Shown one piece after another: positions 28,398-38,814 of a stretch of 64,000 nt of DNA. Source of the stretch: Flammeovirga pacifica. Lineage in GTDB: Bacteria > Bacteroidota > Bacteroidia > Cytophagales > Flammeovirgaceae. The notes under the pieces are model-generated. The model saw nothing but the letters and a program-made list of their open reading frames with translations, had not been told where the DNA came from and did no database searches. Numbering within the stretch: position 1 is the stretch's first letter; each line of letters begins with the position of its first letter. The translations under genes and the position numbers were made by a program. The stretch lies in contig NZ_JRYR02000002.1 in assembly GCF_000807855.2 (NCBI RefSeq), positions 1,145,429 to 1,209,428 on the forward strand, given 5' to 3'.

Positions 28398-29087
28398 TTA
28401 ATAAGGAGCGTATCTTACATACCCATTGATTTGATGACCCATACCATTTGTAAAGATATAGTTGTGTAAATCTACACCTCTACCTTTAGAAGTACCAGGC
28501 ATATTGGTAGGTGTATCACCAGAACCAATTCTATCAATTTTAGTATTAATTCTCATCGATTGGTTGAACAATCTTTTATGAATTTCAATTACTCCTTCTT
28601 CACCTTCAACAAGTGTTTGGTAGTAGAAGAAAAAGTCATTTTTAGGAATATCCGTTTGGCTTAATGCCTCCGTTACAGTATGATATTTCAAAACTTTTTC
28701 TAATCTTTCAACTTCAATTTGATCCAATGGAGTATTGGCATCACCTGTCATATCCGAAATCAATTGTCTATTTCCTCTAAATGCACCATTACGTAACAAG
28801 AAGAAAGTTTTATTTGTATTAGGATCACTATATACTTCTTCCATTCCTGTTAGAGTAATAGTTTCTAAAAGGTATTCAAATTGAGGTACACCATCTGCAT
28901 CATTGTAAGTTGTATCCGCATTAATCATTTGGATCCACTCCAAAGCATTCATCCCTGTGGGTTGATTGCCTGCTGGTTCAGGAACATATTGCCATTCTCT
29001 TTGCAATTGCAAATCACAACTAACTGCAATTAAAGCAAACCCAGCTAGTAAGAATAAATTGGTGAATTTTTTAAATATATTTTTCAT
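28398..29087 (-). CDS. Fasciclin-like (FAS1) lipoprotein in the SusE/SusF position
   Basis: 229 residues from the ATG at 29087; a TTG three codons earlier is possible but less likely. The lipoprotein signal ends LIAVSCDLQ. The body has the FAS1 pattern: FEYLLETITLTGMEEVYSD, then TFFLLRNGAFRGN and LEKVLKYHTV, matching the usual 'not afraid to fail' order of an alpha-beta fasciclin fold. It starts 13 bases after the SusD stop, so it is translated from the same messenger. Proteins in this position are usually surface glycan-binding lipoproteins (SusE/SusF-like); a fasciclin fold there suggests a role in glycan or matrix contact. Function is inferred from position. Confidence 0.65.
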   Translation of the reverse strand: MKNIFKKFTNLFLLAGFALIAVSCDLQLQREWQYVPEPAGNQPTGMNALEWIQMINADTTYNDADGVPQFEYLLETITLTGMEEVYSDPNTNKTFFLLRNGAFRGNRQLISDMTGDANTPLDQIEVERLEKVLKYHTVTEALSQTDIPKNDFFFYYQTLVEGEEGVIEIHKRLFNQSMRINTKIDRIGSGDTPTNMPGTSKGRGVDLHNYIFTNGMGHQINGYVRYAPY

Positions 29088-29100
29088 TTCATTCAAATTT

Positions 29101-30588
29101 TTAGTAACCAGGAGTTTGTGTAATGTTAGGGTTGTCTACTAAGTGTTGGAACCAAATTGGGAACAATAATTTATCATTTTGTTGTCCATTAATTGGGTTC
29201 ATTACTTCTACCACTTTGTTGTTTCTACGTAAGTCATTCCATCTCTTACCTTCTCCTAATAATTCAAACTGACGTTCGTCTAGAATTACGTTGATCATCG
29301 CTTCTTGTGAAGGGTAATCTGATAACACAATTTGAGGTAAATCACGGTTATCACGGATTCTGTTAACGATGTCTACAGCTTTTGATAAATTACCTAAGTG
29401 AGCTTCAGCTTCTGCTAACAATAATAGCATACCTGCATATCTATACACAACAATATCAGTATCGTCATCTAATGCTGGGTAGTTAACAATGTTATACTTA
29501 CCATATCTTCTTTCGCCAACTTCCTTATCTTTTTCGATCAACTGTACATAACGGTAGTTATCACCATAAATCGTTCTTCCCTCTTCATTTTTAGATGAAG
29601 GAGTGAAGTTAGGATACTTTGCTTCCCAAGCTACAGAATCTGTTGGGAAAGTTGCTTCCCATTTTTCTTCTAATGCTTTTGAAACAGCGTAAGCAGGAAC
29701 ACCAGGCCAGAATATTTTGTAAATATCACCTTGTTTTAAATCTTGCTCTAAGTTATAAACAATAGAGAAAATTAATTCAGGACCAGTTTCCATTTGGTTA
29801 GATGGTAGACCCGCTCTTTCTGGTTCGTTTCTGAACAATGCGTGGAATGCTTCTGCATTATTTACCAAAGTAAATTCACCCATTGCCTCTAATTTATCAA
29901 GTACTTCTTTTGCTTTACCATACTCACCAATGTGCATGTAAACTTCTGCCTGAAGACAGTAAACACTTGATTTAGAGAATGTAAAACGATCTGTCGGATT
30001 AGCAATTAACTCCTCAGCTTTAAGCATATCAGGAATAACCACTTCATTCATAATTTGATCTCCTGAAGTTTTCTCACGGAAAATATCATCTTTTAAGCTT
30101 TTAGGAACTTCTACATAAAGAGGTACATCACCGTAAGCTCTAACTAAATCAAAGTAAGCAAATGCTCTTAATGCATGAGCTTGACCTAATTTACTGTTAA
30201 TATCACCTGTAATGTTTGGAATATTATTGATAGCCAAATTAGCCTTCAATATCATATTATACATTTCACCCCATCCACCAACTTTTTCGTTTTGATCCGT
30301 AAGATCATTACCTGTCAATTGAATCGGTTCTACTTTTTCAGCATTTGGAGCAGCATCAAAGTTATCTGATCTTAATTCACCCCAAATAAAGTATTTTGAA
30401 GCATATGCATCTTGAGCGGCATCATAAATTGCGGCAACTCCTGAAGCAGCATCAGCTTCTGTTTTCCAAAACTGATCTACTCCAATTTGACTTTCTGGTT
30501 CTACATTCAAAAGGCTATCACACCCAACAAAAAGGGACATTGGGATCAATAATGAAACCCCCAAACCAATCTTTCCTAATATTTTCAT
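29101..30588 (-). CDS. SusD/RagB-family glycan-binding lipoprotein
   Basis: 495 residues. Lipoprotein signal with SLFVGCDS. An N-terminal helical start (LNVEPESQIGVDQFWKTEADAASGVAAIYD) leads into TPR-like segments (LGQAHALRAFAYFDLVRAYGDVPLY). The C-terminal SusD region reads VYRYAGMLLLLAEAEAHLGN, then ILDERQFELLGEGKRWNDLRR. SusD covers the mouth of the SusC pore and captures oligosaccharides. It follows SusC by 31 bases. Confidence 0.95.
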   Translation of the reverse strand: MKILGKIGLGVSLLIPMSLFVGCDSLLNVEPESQIGVDQFWKTEADAASGVAAIYDAAQDAYASKYFIWGELRSDNFDAAPNAEKVEPIQLTGNDLTDQNEKVGGWGEMYNMILKANLAINNIPNITGDINSKLGQAHALRAFAYFDLVRAYGDVPLYVEVPKSLKDDIFREKTSGDQIMNEVVIPDMLKAEELIANPTDRFTFSKSSVYCLQAEVYMHIGEYGKAKEVLDKLEAMGEFTLVNNAEAFHALFRNEPERAGLPSNQMETGPELIFSIVYNLEQDLKQGDIYKIFWPGVPAYAVSKALEEKWEATFPTDSVAWEAKYPNFTPSSKNEEGRTIYGDNYRYVQLIEKDKEVGERRYGKYNIVNYPALDDDTDIVVYRYAGMLLLLAEAEAHLGNLSKAVDIVNRIRDNRDLPQIVLSDYPSQEAMINVILDERQFELLGEGKRWNDLRRNNKVVEVMNPINGQQNDKLLFPIWFQHLVDNPNITQTPGY

Positions 30589-30619
30589 TATAATTTATGT
30601 CTTTTTAGTTTACTTATTA

Positions 30620-33600
30620 TTAAAACTGTACTTTCAAGCCACATAAGAACTCTCTAGAAAGAGGGTATCTTAAGTTATCTAAACCTGGTTGAAGTGCATT
30701 ACCGTTAGTTCCTAATTCAGGATTGTATCCATCGAAGTTAGTCCATGTAAATAAGTTGTTACCTGAAACATAGAAAGATACATCAGACATAAAGCTTACT
30801 TTGTTCATTAGACTTTTTGGAAGAGAGTAGTCTAAACGTACTGAACGTAATTTAATAAAGTCTGCTTTACTTAACCAGAAAGTATTTGGTCCTAAGTTGT
30901 TTTTAGAAGCTGATTTAGAATACAAAGTAGGGTATCTTGCAATATCACCTTGTTCGTACCATGCATTTTCAATTCTATCAGGACCTGGAACTACTGTAGT
31001 TACTAATCTTTGGTTTCTTGTTTGATCATATTTCTTGTAGATATCATTACCAAAGTTGAAATCAAATAAGATTGAAAGCTTAATTCCTTTATAAGTAAAT
31101 TCGTTGTAAAGACCACCAAATAATTCTGGTAAACCATTACCAATTACTGAACGGTCATTATCTGCATCAATGTTGAAGTCACCATCATGATCTTGCCAGT
31201 GAACATCACCACCTAATAAAGTACGGTTTTGAACCTTTAACTGATTCACTTCACCTGTATATTCTTGACCATCCAACTCATAGTTTTGGAAGTTACCTTC
31301 ATCATCAAAAATTGGAGTCAATTGCTTACCATTATCATCAAATGCATTCGATTCGTCGTATTGGAAAACACCTAACGCAGTGTAACCATAGAAATCACCA
31401 ATTGAACCACCTTCACGAATAATGTAATCACCTTGAATGATTTGACCATCTTTCTCTGCTAGTTTCACTACTTCGTTTACGTTTGTAGCAATGTTAAAGC
31501 TAGAGAACCATTTGAAGTTTGTTTTGTTGATAATGTTAGCACTGATGTTAACTTCAATACCACTGTTCTTAATTTCACCAACGTTACTTCTTACACTCTT
31601 AAAACCAGTTTCTTGAGGTAATGGAACGCTGTACAATAAGTCTGAAGTTAATTTCTCGTAGTAATCAAAGTTTAAATTGATCTTATCTTCGAATAAACCT
31701 AAATCTACACCTACGAAAGCTTGTTGAGTTGTTTCCCAAACTAAATCTGGGTTACCCATTTGGCTTACACCAATACCGTTTACACCGTCATAAAAATAAC
31801 CTGGTCTGTAAAGAGTTCTACTTTCGAAGTTAGGGATTCTTTCGTTACCGTTTTGAGAAATACCACCACGAATCTTCATGTTAGATAATACAGGCTTAAG
31901 TGGTTCCATAAAGAATTCATCACTGATTCTCCAACCTACTGTTGCACCTGGGAAGATACCGTACTTGTTGTTTTCACCAAATCTTGATGAACCATCACGT
32001 CTAATTGTTGCAGTAAATAAATATTTACCTTTAAAATCATACGTTACACGGCTATACTGAGAAACAATTGAGTGTGCTTCAGCTTCAGTTCTAGAAGCAC
32101 CAGCTGTTAACTCAGCAACGTTATTAAATGTACGGTTGATATCGTTGTTAAATGAGTTCGATTCAAATCTTGCATATTCATCGTTCCATCTTTGGATTTG
32201 CATACCGGCCATGGCAGAAATATTATGATTTCCGAATTTCTTTTGCCAGCTTAAATAGTTCTCATGTTGGAAACTGAAATCATGCTCAGTAGTTTGGCTA
32301 CCCGATGGAGCTCTACCTAATGGTTGAACAATTGTTGGGTTGAAGTCATTATTTCTCTTGAAGTGAACATCAACACCTAATGTTGATTTAAACGTTAGTG
32401 ACGGTAAAATTTGGAATTCTGCAAAAGCAAAACCTTGACCTCTATATCTTCTTCTTCTTCTTTCTGTAAATAATGTCTCAGCAAGAATGTTTTGTTGACT
32501 TGATGTTTGAGGGATAAAAGTACCATCAGCATCTTGAACTGGTAGATAAGGGAAGTGAGTAGAAATCTGACCAAATACAGCACCTGTATTCAAACCATTT
32601 TGCTCTGAGTAAGAACCCATGATTCTCGCTCCTGCCTTTAACCAATCTGTTGCTTTAAAGTTAACGTTTAAAGTAGTATTGTATCTTTGATAATCTGAGT
32701 TATTTACTACACCATCTTGATTTAAATAACCCGTATTCCAATAGAAGTTTGCCGTTTCAGTACCTCCGCTTAATGATAAACCAAATTGTTGTCTTTGCGA
32801 AGTTCTAGTAATCATATCTTGATAGTCATAATCTTGATTATAAATCGTTGATAAAGAATCTAGAGGACTACCATTAGGATCGTTACCTTTTCTAGCATCT
32901 GCATAAATTTTTGCTTGTCTAGTGTTAGACACTGGAATTTTTGAAGCTAACGTACTCCATCCTTGAACGAAACTAGCATTGATTTTTGTTTCACCTGACT
33001 TACCTGATTTTGTAGTAATAATTACAACACCATTGGCAGACTTTGAACCATAAATAGCTGCAGATGCACCATCTTTTAATACTTCAATAGATGCAATGTC
33101 TTCTGGGTTAACACTGTTAATGTCTTCCATTTGCTGACCATCTACAACATATAAAGGACCTGTACCACTATTTAATGTTGAAGTACCTCTAATTGAGATC
33201 TCAGCTCCTGCACCAGGACCACCGTTTGAAGTAATCGATACACCTGATAATCTACCTTGCATACCTTCTAATGCTGATGTTGGTGTTGCCTGTGTTAATT
33301 CTTCAGATTTTACCGAAACAATACCACCAGTTACATCTCTACGATTTTGTTTACCATAACCAATTACAACAACTTCATCTAGTTGTTCTAAATCTGGCTT
33401 TAATTGAAAATTAATTGAAGTTCTACCTGAAACTGAAACTGTTTCGGTCTTATATCCTATAAAAGAGAAAGAAAGTTCAGATGCTGCTGGAGCCTCTAAC
33501 ATATACTTACCATCAATATCTGTAATAGTACCTTCTGTAGTACCTTGAATAATAACGTTAACTCCTGGCATAGCAATACCATCATCTGCAGTTACTATAC

Positions 33601-33697
33601 CCGATATTGTTATTGTTTCTTGAGCTAATATCTCCATGCTGCACGCCAGTACGAACACAAACATTAACAAGAGTCGTTGTAAAATTTTATACTTCAT
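30620..33697 (-). CDS. SusC/RagA-family TonB-dependent oligosaccharide transporter
   Basis: 1025 residues. Signal peptide ends at about 25 (ILAQE). A carboxypeptidase-regulatory-like domain follows (about 27-110: GIVTADDGIAMPGVNVIIQGT), then the TonB-box region and plug (EVVVIGYGKQNRRDVTGG to IYGSKSANGVVIITTK), then the outer-membrane barrel ending in LKVQF. The plug's SusC signature is intact. It imports oligosaccharides together with SusD. Five arginines in a row occur at TERRRRRYRG in what should be an outward loop or strand, an unusual patch that could meet a polyanionic glycan. No regulator gene adjoins this pair. Confidence 0.95.
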   Translation of the reverse strand: MKYKILQRLLLMFVFVLACSMEILAQETITISGIVTADDGIAMPGVNVIIQGTTEGTITDIDGKYMLEAPAASELSFSFIGYKTETVSVSGRTSINFQLKPDLEQLDEVVVIGYGKQNRRDVTGGIVSVKSEELTQATPTSALEGMQGRLSGVSITSNGGPGAGAEISIRGTSTLNSGTGPLYVVDGQQMEDINSVNPEDIASIEVLKDGASAAIYGSKSANGVVIITTKSGKSGETKINASFVQGWSTLASKIPVSNTRQAKIYADARKGNDPNGSPLDSLSTIYNQDYDYQDMITRTSQRQQFGLSLSGGTETANFYWNTGYLNQDGVVNNSDYQRYNTTLNVNFKATDWLKAGARIMGSYSEQNGLNTGAVFGQISTHFPYLPVQDADGTFIPQTSSQQNILAETLFTERRRRRYRGQGFAFAEFQILPSLTFKSTLGVDVHFKRNNDFNPTIVQPLGRAPSGSQTTEHDFSFQHENYLSWQKKFGNHNISAMAGMQIQRWNDEYARFESNSFNNDINRTFNNVAELTAGASRTEAEAHSIVSQYSRVTYDFKGKYLFTATIRRDGSSRFGENNKYGIFPGATVGWRISDEFFMEPLKPVLSNMKIRGGISQNGNERIPNFESRTLYRPGYFYDGVNGIGVSQMGNPDLVWETTQQAFVGVDLGLFEDKINLNFDYYEKLTSDLLYSVPLPQETGFKSVRSNVGEIKNSGIEVNISANIINKTNFKWFSSFNIATNVNEVVKLAEKDGQIIQGDYIIREGGSIGDFYGYTALGVFQYDESNAFDDNGKQLTPIFDDEGNFQNYELDGQEYTGEVNQLKVQNRTLLGGDVHWQDHDGDFNIDADNDRSVIGNGLPELFGGLYNEFTYKGIKLSILFDFNFGNDIYKKYDQTRNQRLVTTVVPGPDRIENAWYEQGDIARYPTLYSKSASKNNLGPNTFWLSKADFIKLRSVRLDYSLPKSLMNKVSFMSDVSFYVSGNNLFTWTNFDGYNPELGTNGNALQPGLDNLRYPLSREFLCGLKVQF

Positions 33698-35139
33698 AGT
33701 TATACGTTTTCATTAGTTAGCAAAACTAATCTCTATAGATTGAGATCTTAGATTATCTAATTAAGAGTGTTAAAAAATAATAGTTAGCATACTTCCCTAG
33801 CTTATTATATACTAGGTGGTATGACAATGATTGTGGTAAATAGCTTACCTGTCACTTCTGTACTTTAACATTGCATTTTTTAAATTCCATTTCATACGAT
33901 TTTCATTATTTAAAAAAGTGAACAACAAAAAGTCATTTTACTTATCAATTTTTCTTCTCTTTATACCGGTATATAATAGGACTCTCAGAACGTATTATCA
34001 TTTCTATAATATGTTCGTCAAGTACCCATCGTCGAAAAAATAAGTCCTTGATGACGACTTAAAATAAGAGATTAAACGCCGAAAAATGATCTCAAAAAGA
34101 AGTAAATTCGTCCAAAAGGTATTATTTAACCCCTTTAAAAGACGATTTTATTGTTAAATCAACACTTTTTAAATGAATCTAAATTCAATCGTTGTATTAG
34201 GTCTCGTCACTACATAGTTCAAATAATTAAATTGTTAATTAATATTCATTATCAAATTTAACATGTGGAAGTATAATACATGTTAAGATTCATTAACCAA
34301 TTTTTATTCCAAGAGATCTTTCAAAAGAGCTAGCTATGAATAATAAATATGGATGTGTAAGATTATGAATAATATAAAATTATTAATAATACATAGAATG
34401 AAAAAATAGGATGGCTGAAAACTTTACTGCATTAACAAGATTAATTTTTATAAAAGTTAAAATAACTGGGATGTAAAATCAATAACTTAACAAAAAAACC
34501 GATTGATATTGTTAATTTGTAGTTCATACTCATAAACAGTTGAACATTTACATTAAGAAAATAAGGTGATTCGTTTTTAGACTAATCAAGAAGACTGAAT
34601 GAAACATATTTCTAATGAATGATGAATTATAAAAAGAGGAGACTTTTACTTAACGTTCAAACTTCCTAATTAAAATGTTCAATATTAGCTGGGAGTATTA
34701 TTTATAATACCTTGAGTGCAATGAAAAATAAGTAAGGTATTTGTTTTCTCTAAAATCAATAAAATACTTTCTAAAAAAATGCCTTCTCTTTTCTCCAATT
34801 AATAAAAATTAGACCTTTTGATAAAACCTATTTAACACAAAAACAAGTAACGGTCATTTATAAACGCTACTTGTTTTTACTATTGAAACAACCCTTAAAA
34901 AGTGTTAATCAATTCTTTATTAGAGGAATACACCCCTTCTCCATAATTTTTCGTTTTCTAAATTACTACTTGCAGTTAAAAATAACATTGTACAACAAAC
35001 GGCATCAATAAATTTAATACCTAGAATTTTATCAATCGTTTGATAAGTAATTTTGTAGATAGGTAACCCACTCTATCAAACACACACAAAACATGACAGA
35101 AATGAGTACCTATTTTTTAACTACATCGATTTTTTCTTA
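33698..35139. other. 1.44-kb gene-free stretch upstream of the first SusC gene
   Basis: No frame here looks like a gene on either strand. Next to SusC, on the minus strand, the box TAGTTTTG (around 33716-33724) resembles the TAnnTTTG -7 element of Bacteroidota promoters, about 20-25 bases from the start codon, but I could not find a partner -33 element. The only other distinct feature is the terminator hairpin at 34839-34878. The rest is AT-rich without repeats I could recognise. It could hold regulatory sites, a small RNA or decayed sequence. Confidence 0.4.
34839..34878. terminator. Terminator hairpin downstream of uxaC
   Basis: AAAAACAAGTAACG (34839-34852) pairs, with one mismatch, with CGCTACTTGTTTTT (34865-34878). 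It has T-rich flanks for either strand. It lies about 260 bases after the uxaC stop on that transcript and is the first terminator candidate seen there. Confidence 0.7.
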
Positions 35140-36552
35140 TCAGACGTTTAAATCTGAAAAAGCATAGTTCTTTATATTATTATAGCAGATGTCTTGCACT
35201 AAACCACCTACCCAGTTCATATCGTTAGGAATTAGTCCTTTTTCAATATCATTACCTAATAAATTACAAAGGGTTCTTCTAAAGTATTCATGTCTTGGGA
35301 AAGATAAGAAACTTCTAGAATCTGTTAGCATCCCCACAAACCTACTTAACAACCCAATATTAGATAGTGTATTTAACTGCCATTCCATTGCTTCCTTTTG
35401 GTCTAAAAACCACCATCCAGAACCTAATTGAATTTTCCCTGGTGTAATACCATCTTGGAAATTCCCTACTAAAGCAGCCATAGCATAATTATCAGAAGGG
35501 TTTAGATTATATAAAATCGTTTTTGGCAATTGATCTTTTATATCTAAATCACTTAATATTTTTGATAATGGAATAATATGGTTTGCGTCAGAAATTGAAT
35601 CAAAACCAGTATCAGGTCCAAGGTGTTTAAATTGTCTTTCTGAATTGTTACGAAGAGCGCCAACATGTAATTGCATTACCCAACCTAAACGGTGGTACTC
35701 TTTTCCCATTTCAATAAGTAAATGCTTTTTATAAGCATCTTGTTCTTTTTTAGATAAGGCAACTCCCTTCAATGCTTTTTTAAAGATAGCGGCAACCTCT
35801 TCAATCTCTTCATCTCCTGTAGGTACTTCTGATAAACTATGGTCAGACATTCTACAGCCAGATTGATTAAAGTGATTCATTCTGTCTTTTAAAACATCAA
35901 TTAAATTATCGTAAGAAGTAATATCCTTTCCTCCTACTTCACTTAACTTAGCTACATAATCTAAAAATTGAGTTCCTTTTTCTATACCTAAAATAGCATC
36001 AGGTCTCCAGGTTGGACACATCACTGTATCCGTATTTTCAAGATTATTTTTTTGATGATCCACTAAAGTATCCACAGGATCATCTGTAGTTCCGACTAAT
36101 TTTACATTTTGTTTCGCCAATAAACTTCTGCAACTATACTCTTTCTGTTGTAACAACTTTGAAGTCTCAGTATAAATATCTTCAGCAGTATTCGGCGATA
36201 ATAATGTATCAATATTAAAATAGTTGGACAATTCTAAATGTGTCCAATGGAACAACGGGTTTCTTAATGTATGTGGTACAGTGGCGGCCCATTGAAGGAA
36301 TTTTTCTTTATCAGATTTATTTCCTGTAATGTAATCTTCATTCACTCCATTCGCTCTCATTGCTCTCCACTTATAATGGTCACCTTCCAACCAAGCTTGA
36401 GCAATGTTTTGAAATTGTCTATCATTTGCTATATCCTTTGTTGATAAGTGATTGTGATAGTCAATTATCGGCATATCTTTAGCGTAATCATGAAAAAGTT
36501 GCTTTGCATACTTATTTTCAAGACTAAAATCTTCGTGTATAAATGCTTTCAT
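35140..36552 (-). CDS. uxaC: Glucuronate isomerase
   Basis: 470 residues, the usual length. It shows the family opening (MPIIDYHNHLSTKDI, with the H-x-H metal motif), NGVNEDYITGN, KLVGTTDDPVD, MQLHVGALRNNS, and the C-terminal MLTDSRSFLSFPRHEYFRR followed by CNLLGN. The enzyme converts D-glucuronate to D-fructuronate (and D-galacturonate to D-tagaturonate) in the cytoplasm. It is the last gene of a four-gene uronate operon, 40 bases after the LacI gene. With mannonate-branch genes alongside, glucuronate is the likely substrate. Confidence 0.96.
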   Translation of the reverse strand: MKAFIHEDFSLENKYAKQLFHDYAKDMPIIDYHNHLSTKDIANDRQFQNIAQAWLEGDHYKWRAMRANGVNEDYITGNKSDKEKFLQWAATVPHTLRNPLFHWTHLELSNYFNIDTLLSPNTAEDIYTETSKLLQQKEYSCRSLLAKQNVKLVGTTDDPVDTLVDHQKNNLENTDTVMCPTWRPDAILGIEKGTQFLDYVAKLSEVGGKDITSYDNLIDVLKDRMNHFNQSGCRMSDHSLSEVPTGDEEIEEVAAIFKKALKGVALSKKEQDAYKKHLLIEMGKEYHRLGWVMQLHVGALRNNSERQFKHLGPDTGFDSISDANHIIPLSKILSDLDIKDQLPKTILYNLNPSDNYAMAALVGNFQDGITPGKIQLGSGWWFLDQKEAMEWQLNTLSNIGLLSRFVGMLTDSRSFLSFPRHEYFRRTLCNLLGNDIEKGLIPNDMNWVGGLVQDICYNNIKNYAFSDLNV

Positions 36553-36592
36553 GTCTAATGTGGTTCAACAAAAAAGAATACACTTTTACTCA

Positions 36593-37612
36593 TCAGATGT
36601 TCTCCTTGGTAACTAAAGAAGGCAGTAATAGTGTTTCTATTTTTTTGTGTTGTTTACTTTTTAATATTTTGTAGAGATTTTCTAACACTTCCCTGCCTTG
36701 TCTTGCAGAGTCTTGAGTAATTAAAAAATCTATTTTTTCTGAGGTAAGTAATGCCTTATTATCTTTTAATAAATCATGACCTATAAAAACAACTTCTTTG
36801 TCTTTATACCCTTTGATTTTTTGAATAAAAGAATAAGATTCTGCTACCCTAGAGTTAGTAACATAAATGGCTTTTGGTGTTGCTTTGCCATCAAATAAAG
36901 AAGCTGGATTATCTGATTTTAAAGGGAGATCAATAATGATAAGATTTGACCTGTCTTGTCCTCTTTTTGTCAAAAAATTAACTACAGCTCTTTCTCTTTG
37001 AAAAGAAATTGGTAGACGTTCATCATGATAAGGATTAATGATCCAAATATCTTCATTTTCTCTTGTTGAAACTTCTAGTAATCGTCCTACTAATGCTCCA
37101 CAAGCTTCAATATTTTGACCAATAAAATAATCAGGAGAAATCTCCGTGATATTAGAATTGATAAAAGCGAGTTTCATATCTACTTGCTCTGCTTCTCTAA
37201 TCAATTCGAACGTTGCTTCTTTATATTTAGGGTGAATAATCATCCCCTCCAACTCCTTTTCTAACAGCAAATGACCATTTTTTAAATAATCTTCTTCATT
37301 GTTATAATCAAAGAGTTGGAGGTGAATGCTTAAGCCTGTATCATTCAAGAGTTCTGCAGTTTGAACTATGCCTTCCAAAGGTTTCTCCCAATAGGAGTTT
37401 GTTTTTGGATCCGGGAGTAACACTCCAATTCCTATTTTCCTGTCAATGGTTTTAGGAACTGCATAACTTAATTCAGCGGCGATTTTTAAAATGGCATCTT
37501 TCGTTTTCTGCGCTACTCTTCCTCTGTCATGAAGAGCACGATCAACTGTTCCTACCGATACACCTGCTTTTTTTGCAATCTCTTGAATTCTTATAGACTT
37601 TCTTCTATGCAC
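36593..37612 (-). CDS. LacI-family transcriptional regulator of the uronate operon
   Basis: 339 residues with a GTG start at 37612. The start is forced: the DNA-binding helix-turn-helix ([31 protein letters not shown]) begins only a few residues in and no ATG precedes it. The remainder is a periplasmic-binding-protein-like effector domain ([33 protein letters not shown]). Its first 22 bases overlap the end of uxuA, so translation is coupled. It probably responds to a uronate intermediate and controls this operon. Its operator is not obvious; see the repeated TGTATTACA sites upstream of the operon. Confidence 0.9.
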   Translation of the reverse strand: MHRRKSIRIQEIAKKAGVSVGTVDRALHDRGRVAQKTKDAILKIAAELSYAVPKTIDRKIGIGVLLPDPKTNSYWEKPLEGIVQTAELLNDTGLSIHLQLFDYNNEEDYLKNGHLLLEKELEGMIIHPKYKEATFELIREAEQVDMKLAFINSNITEISPDYFIGQNIEACGALVGRLLEVSTRENEDIWIINPYHDERLPISFQRERAVVNFLTKRGQDRSNLIIIDLPLKSDNPASLFDGKATPKAIYVTNSRVAESYSFIQKIKGYKDKEVVFIGHDLLKDNKALLTSEKIDFLITQDSARQGREVLENLYKILKSKQHKKIETLLLPSLVTKENI

Positions 37613-38814
37613 AACACTTCTTTTTGTTTAGATAAAATGATTCCATGCATCAGTCCTCTTAATTCAGCCAAACCTCTCAATCTACCAATACCAGAATAAC
37701 CTGGGTTAGTCTTTTTCACCAAATCATCTAACATTTTGTGTCCATGATCTGGTCTCATTGGCATTCTCACTTCTCCTTTCCCTTCCTCAATTCTTCTAGA
37801 TTGTTCTTCTAAAAGTGCTTTCATCACTCCAAACATATTTACGTCTCCCTCTAAGTGGTTGGCTTCGTAAAAGTTACCGATTGCATCTCTTTTCGTACTC
37901 CTAAGATGGATAAAATTGATTCTATCAGCAAATTGTTTGACCATTTCTACCAAATCATTATCAGATCTCACACCAAATGAACCTGTACAGAAAGTAAGAC
38001 CATTATGTAATGATGGGACTTGTTCAAAAAGCCAAGCTACATCATCTGCTGTGCTTACTACTCTTGGTAAACCTAAAATTTGATAAGGAGGATCATCAGG
38101 GTGTATAGTTAAATACACATTTTGATCTTCAGCCACAGGAACGATTTCCAATAAGAAATCTCTTAAGTTTTCTCTTAATTTCTGTGCATCAATGTCTTTA
38201 TAACTATCCAATACCGATTGGAATTGTTCTAACGTATATCCTTCTTCAGCACCCGGAAGACCTGCAATTATATTCTTAACTAATTCTGCCTTCTTTTCAT
38301 CTGACATTTTAGAAAAAATCTCTTTTGCTTTCGCTTGCTCTTCTTCAGTGTAATCTTCTTTTGCTCCCGGTCTTTTTAATAGAAACAATTCAAAAGCAGC
38401 AAATTCATAAACATCGAATCGAAGTGCTTCAGAACCGTCTTCTACTTTAAAAGATAGATCTGTTCTTGTCCAATCTAATACAGGCATAAAGTTATAACAA
38501 ACTGTATCGATACCACACTCAGATAAGTTTCTGATAGATTGTTTATAATTCTCGATATATAATTTGTAATCGCCTGATTGCTTTTTGATGTCTTCATGAA
38601 CAGGAACACTTTCTACCACAGACCATGTCAATCCTACTTCTTCAATTACCTGCTTTCTTTTATTGATTTCCTCAACAGTCCATACTTCGCCATTGGGAAT
38701 GTGATGCAAGGCAGATACAATACCTGTTGCACCTGCTTGCTTAATATCTAAAAGAGATACTGGGTCGTTTGGCCCATACCATCTCCATGTTTGTTCTAAT
38801 CCTAAATTTTTCAT
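37591..38814 (-). CDS. uxuA: D-mannonate dehydratase
   Basis: 407 residues. Motifs: [16 protein letters not shown] at the N-terminus (a UxuA signature), [72 protein letters not shown] and MRPDHGHKM. The enzyme removes water from D-mannonate to give 2-keto-3-deoxy-D-gluconate. Its ATG overlaps the stop of the SDR gene by one base (TAATG) and its end overlaps the LacI gene by 22 bases, so the operon is translated as a coupled block. Confidence 0.97.
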   Translation of the reverse strand: MKNLGLEQTWRWYGPNDPVSLLDIKQAGATGIVSALHHIPNGEVWTVEEINKRKQVIEEVGLTWSVVESVPVHEDIKKQSGDYKLYIENYKQSIRNLSECGIDTVCYNFMPVLDWTRTDLSFKVEDGSEALRFDVYEFAAFELFLLKRPGAKEDYTEEEQAKAKEIFSKMSDEKKAELVKNIIAGLPGAEEGYTLEQFQSVLDSYKDIDAQKLRENLRDFLLEIVPVAEDQNVYLTIHPDDPPYQILGLPRVVSTADDVAWLFEQVPSLHNGLTFCTGSFGVRSDNDLVEMVKQFADRINFIHLRSTKRDAIGNFYEANHLEGDVNMFGVMKALLEEQSRRIEEGKGEVRMPMRPDHGHKMLDDLVKKTNPGYSGIGRLRGLAELRGLMHGIILSKQKEVLCIEESL

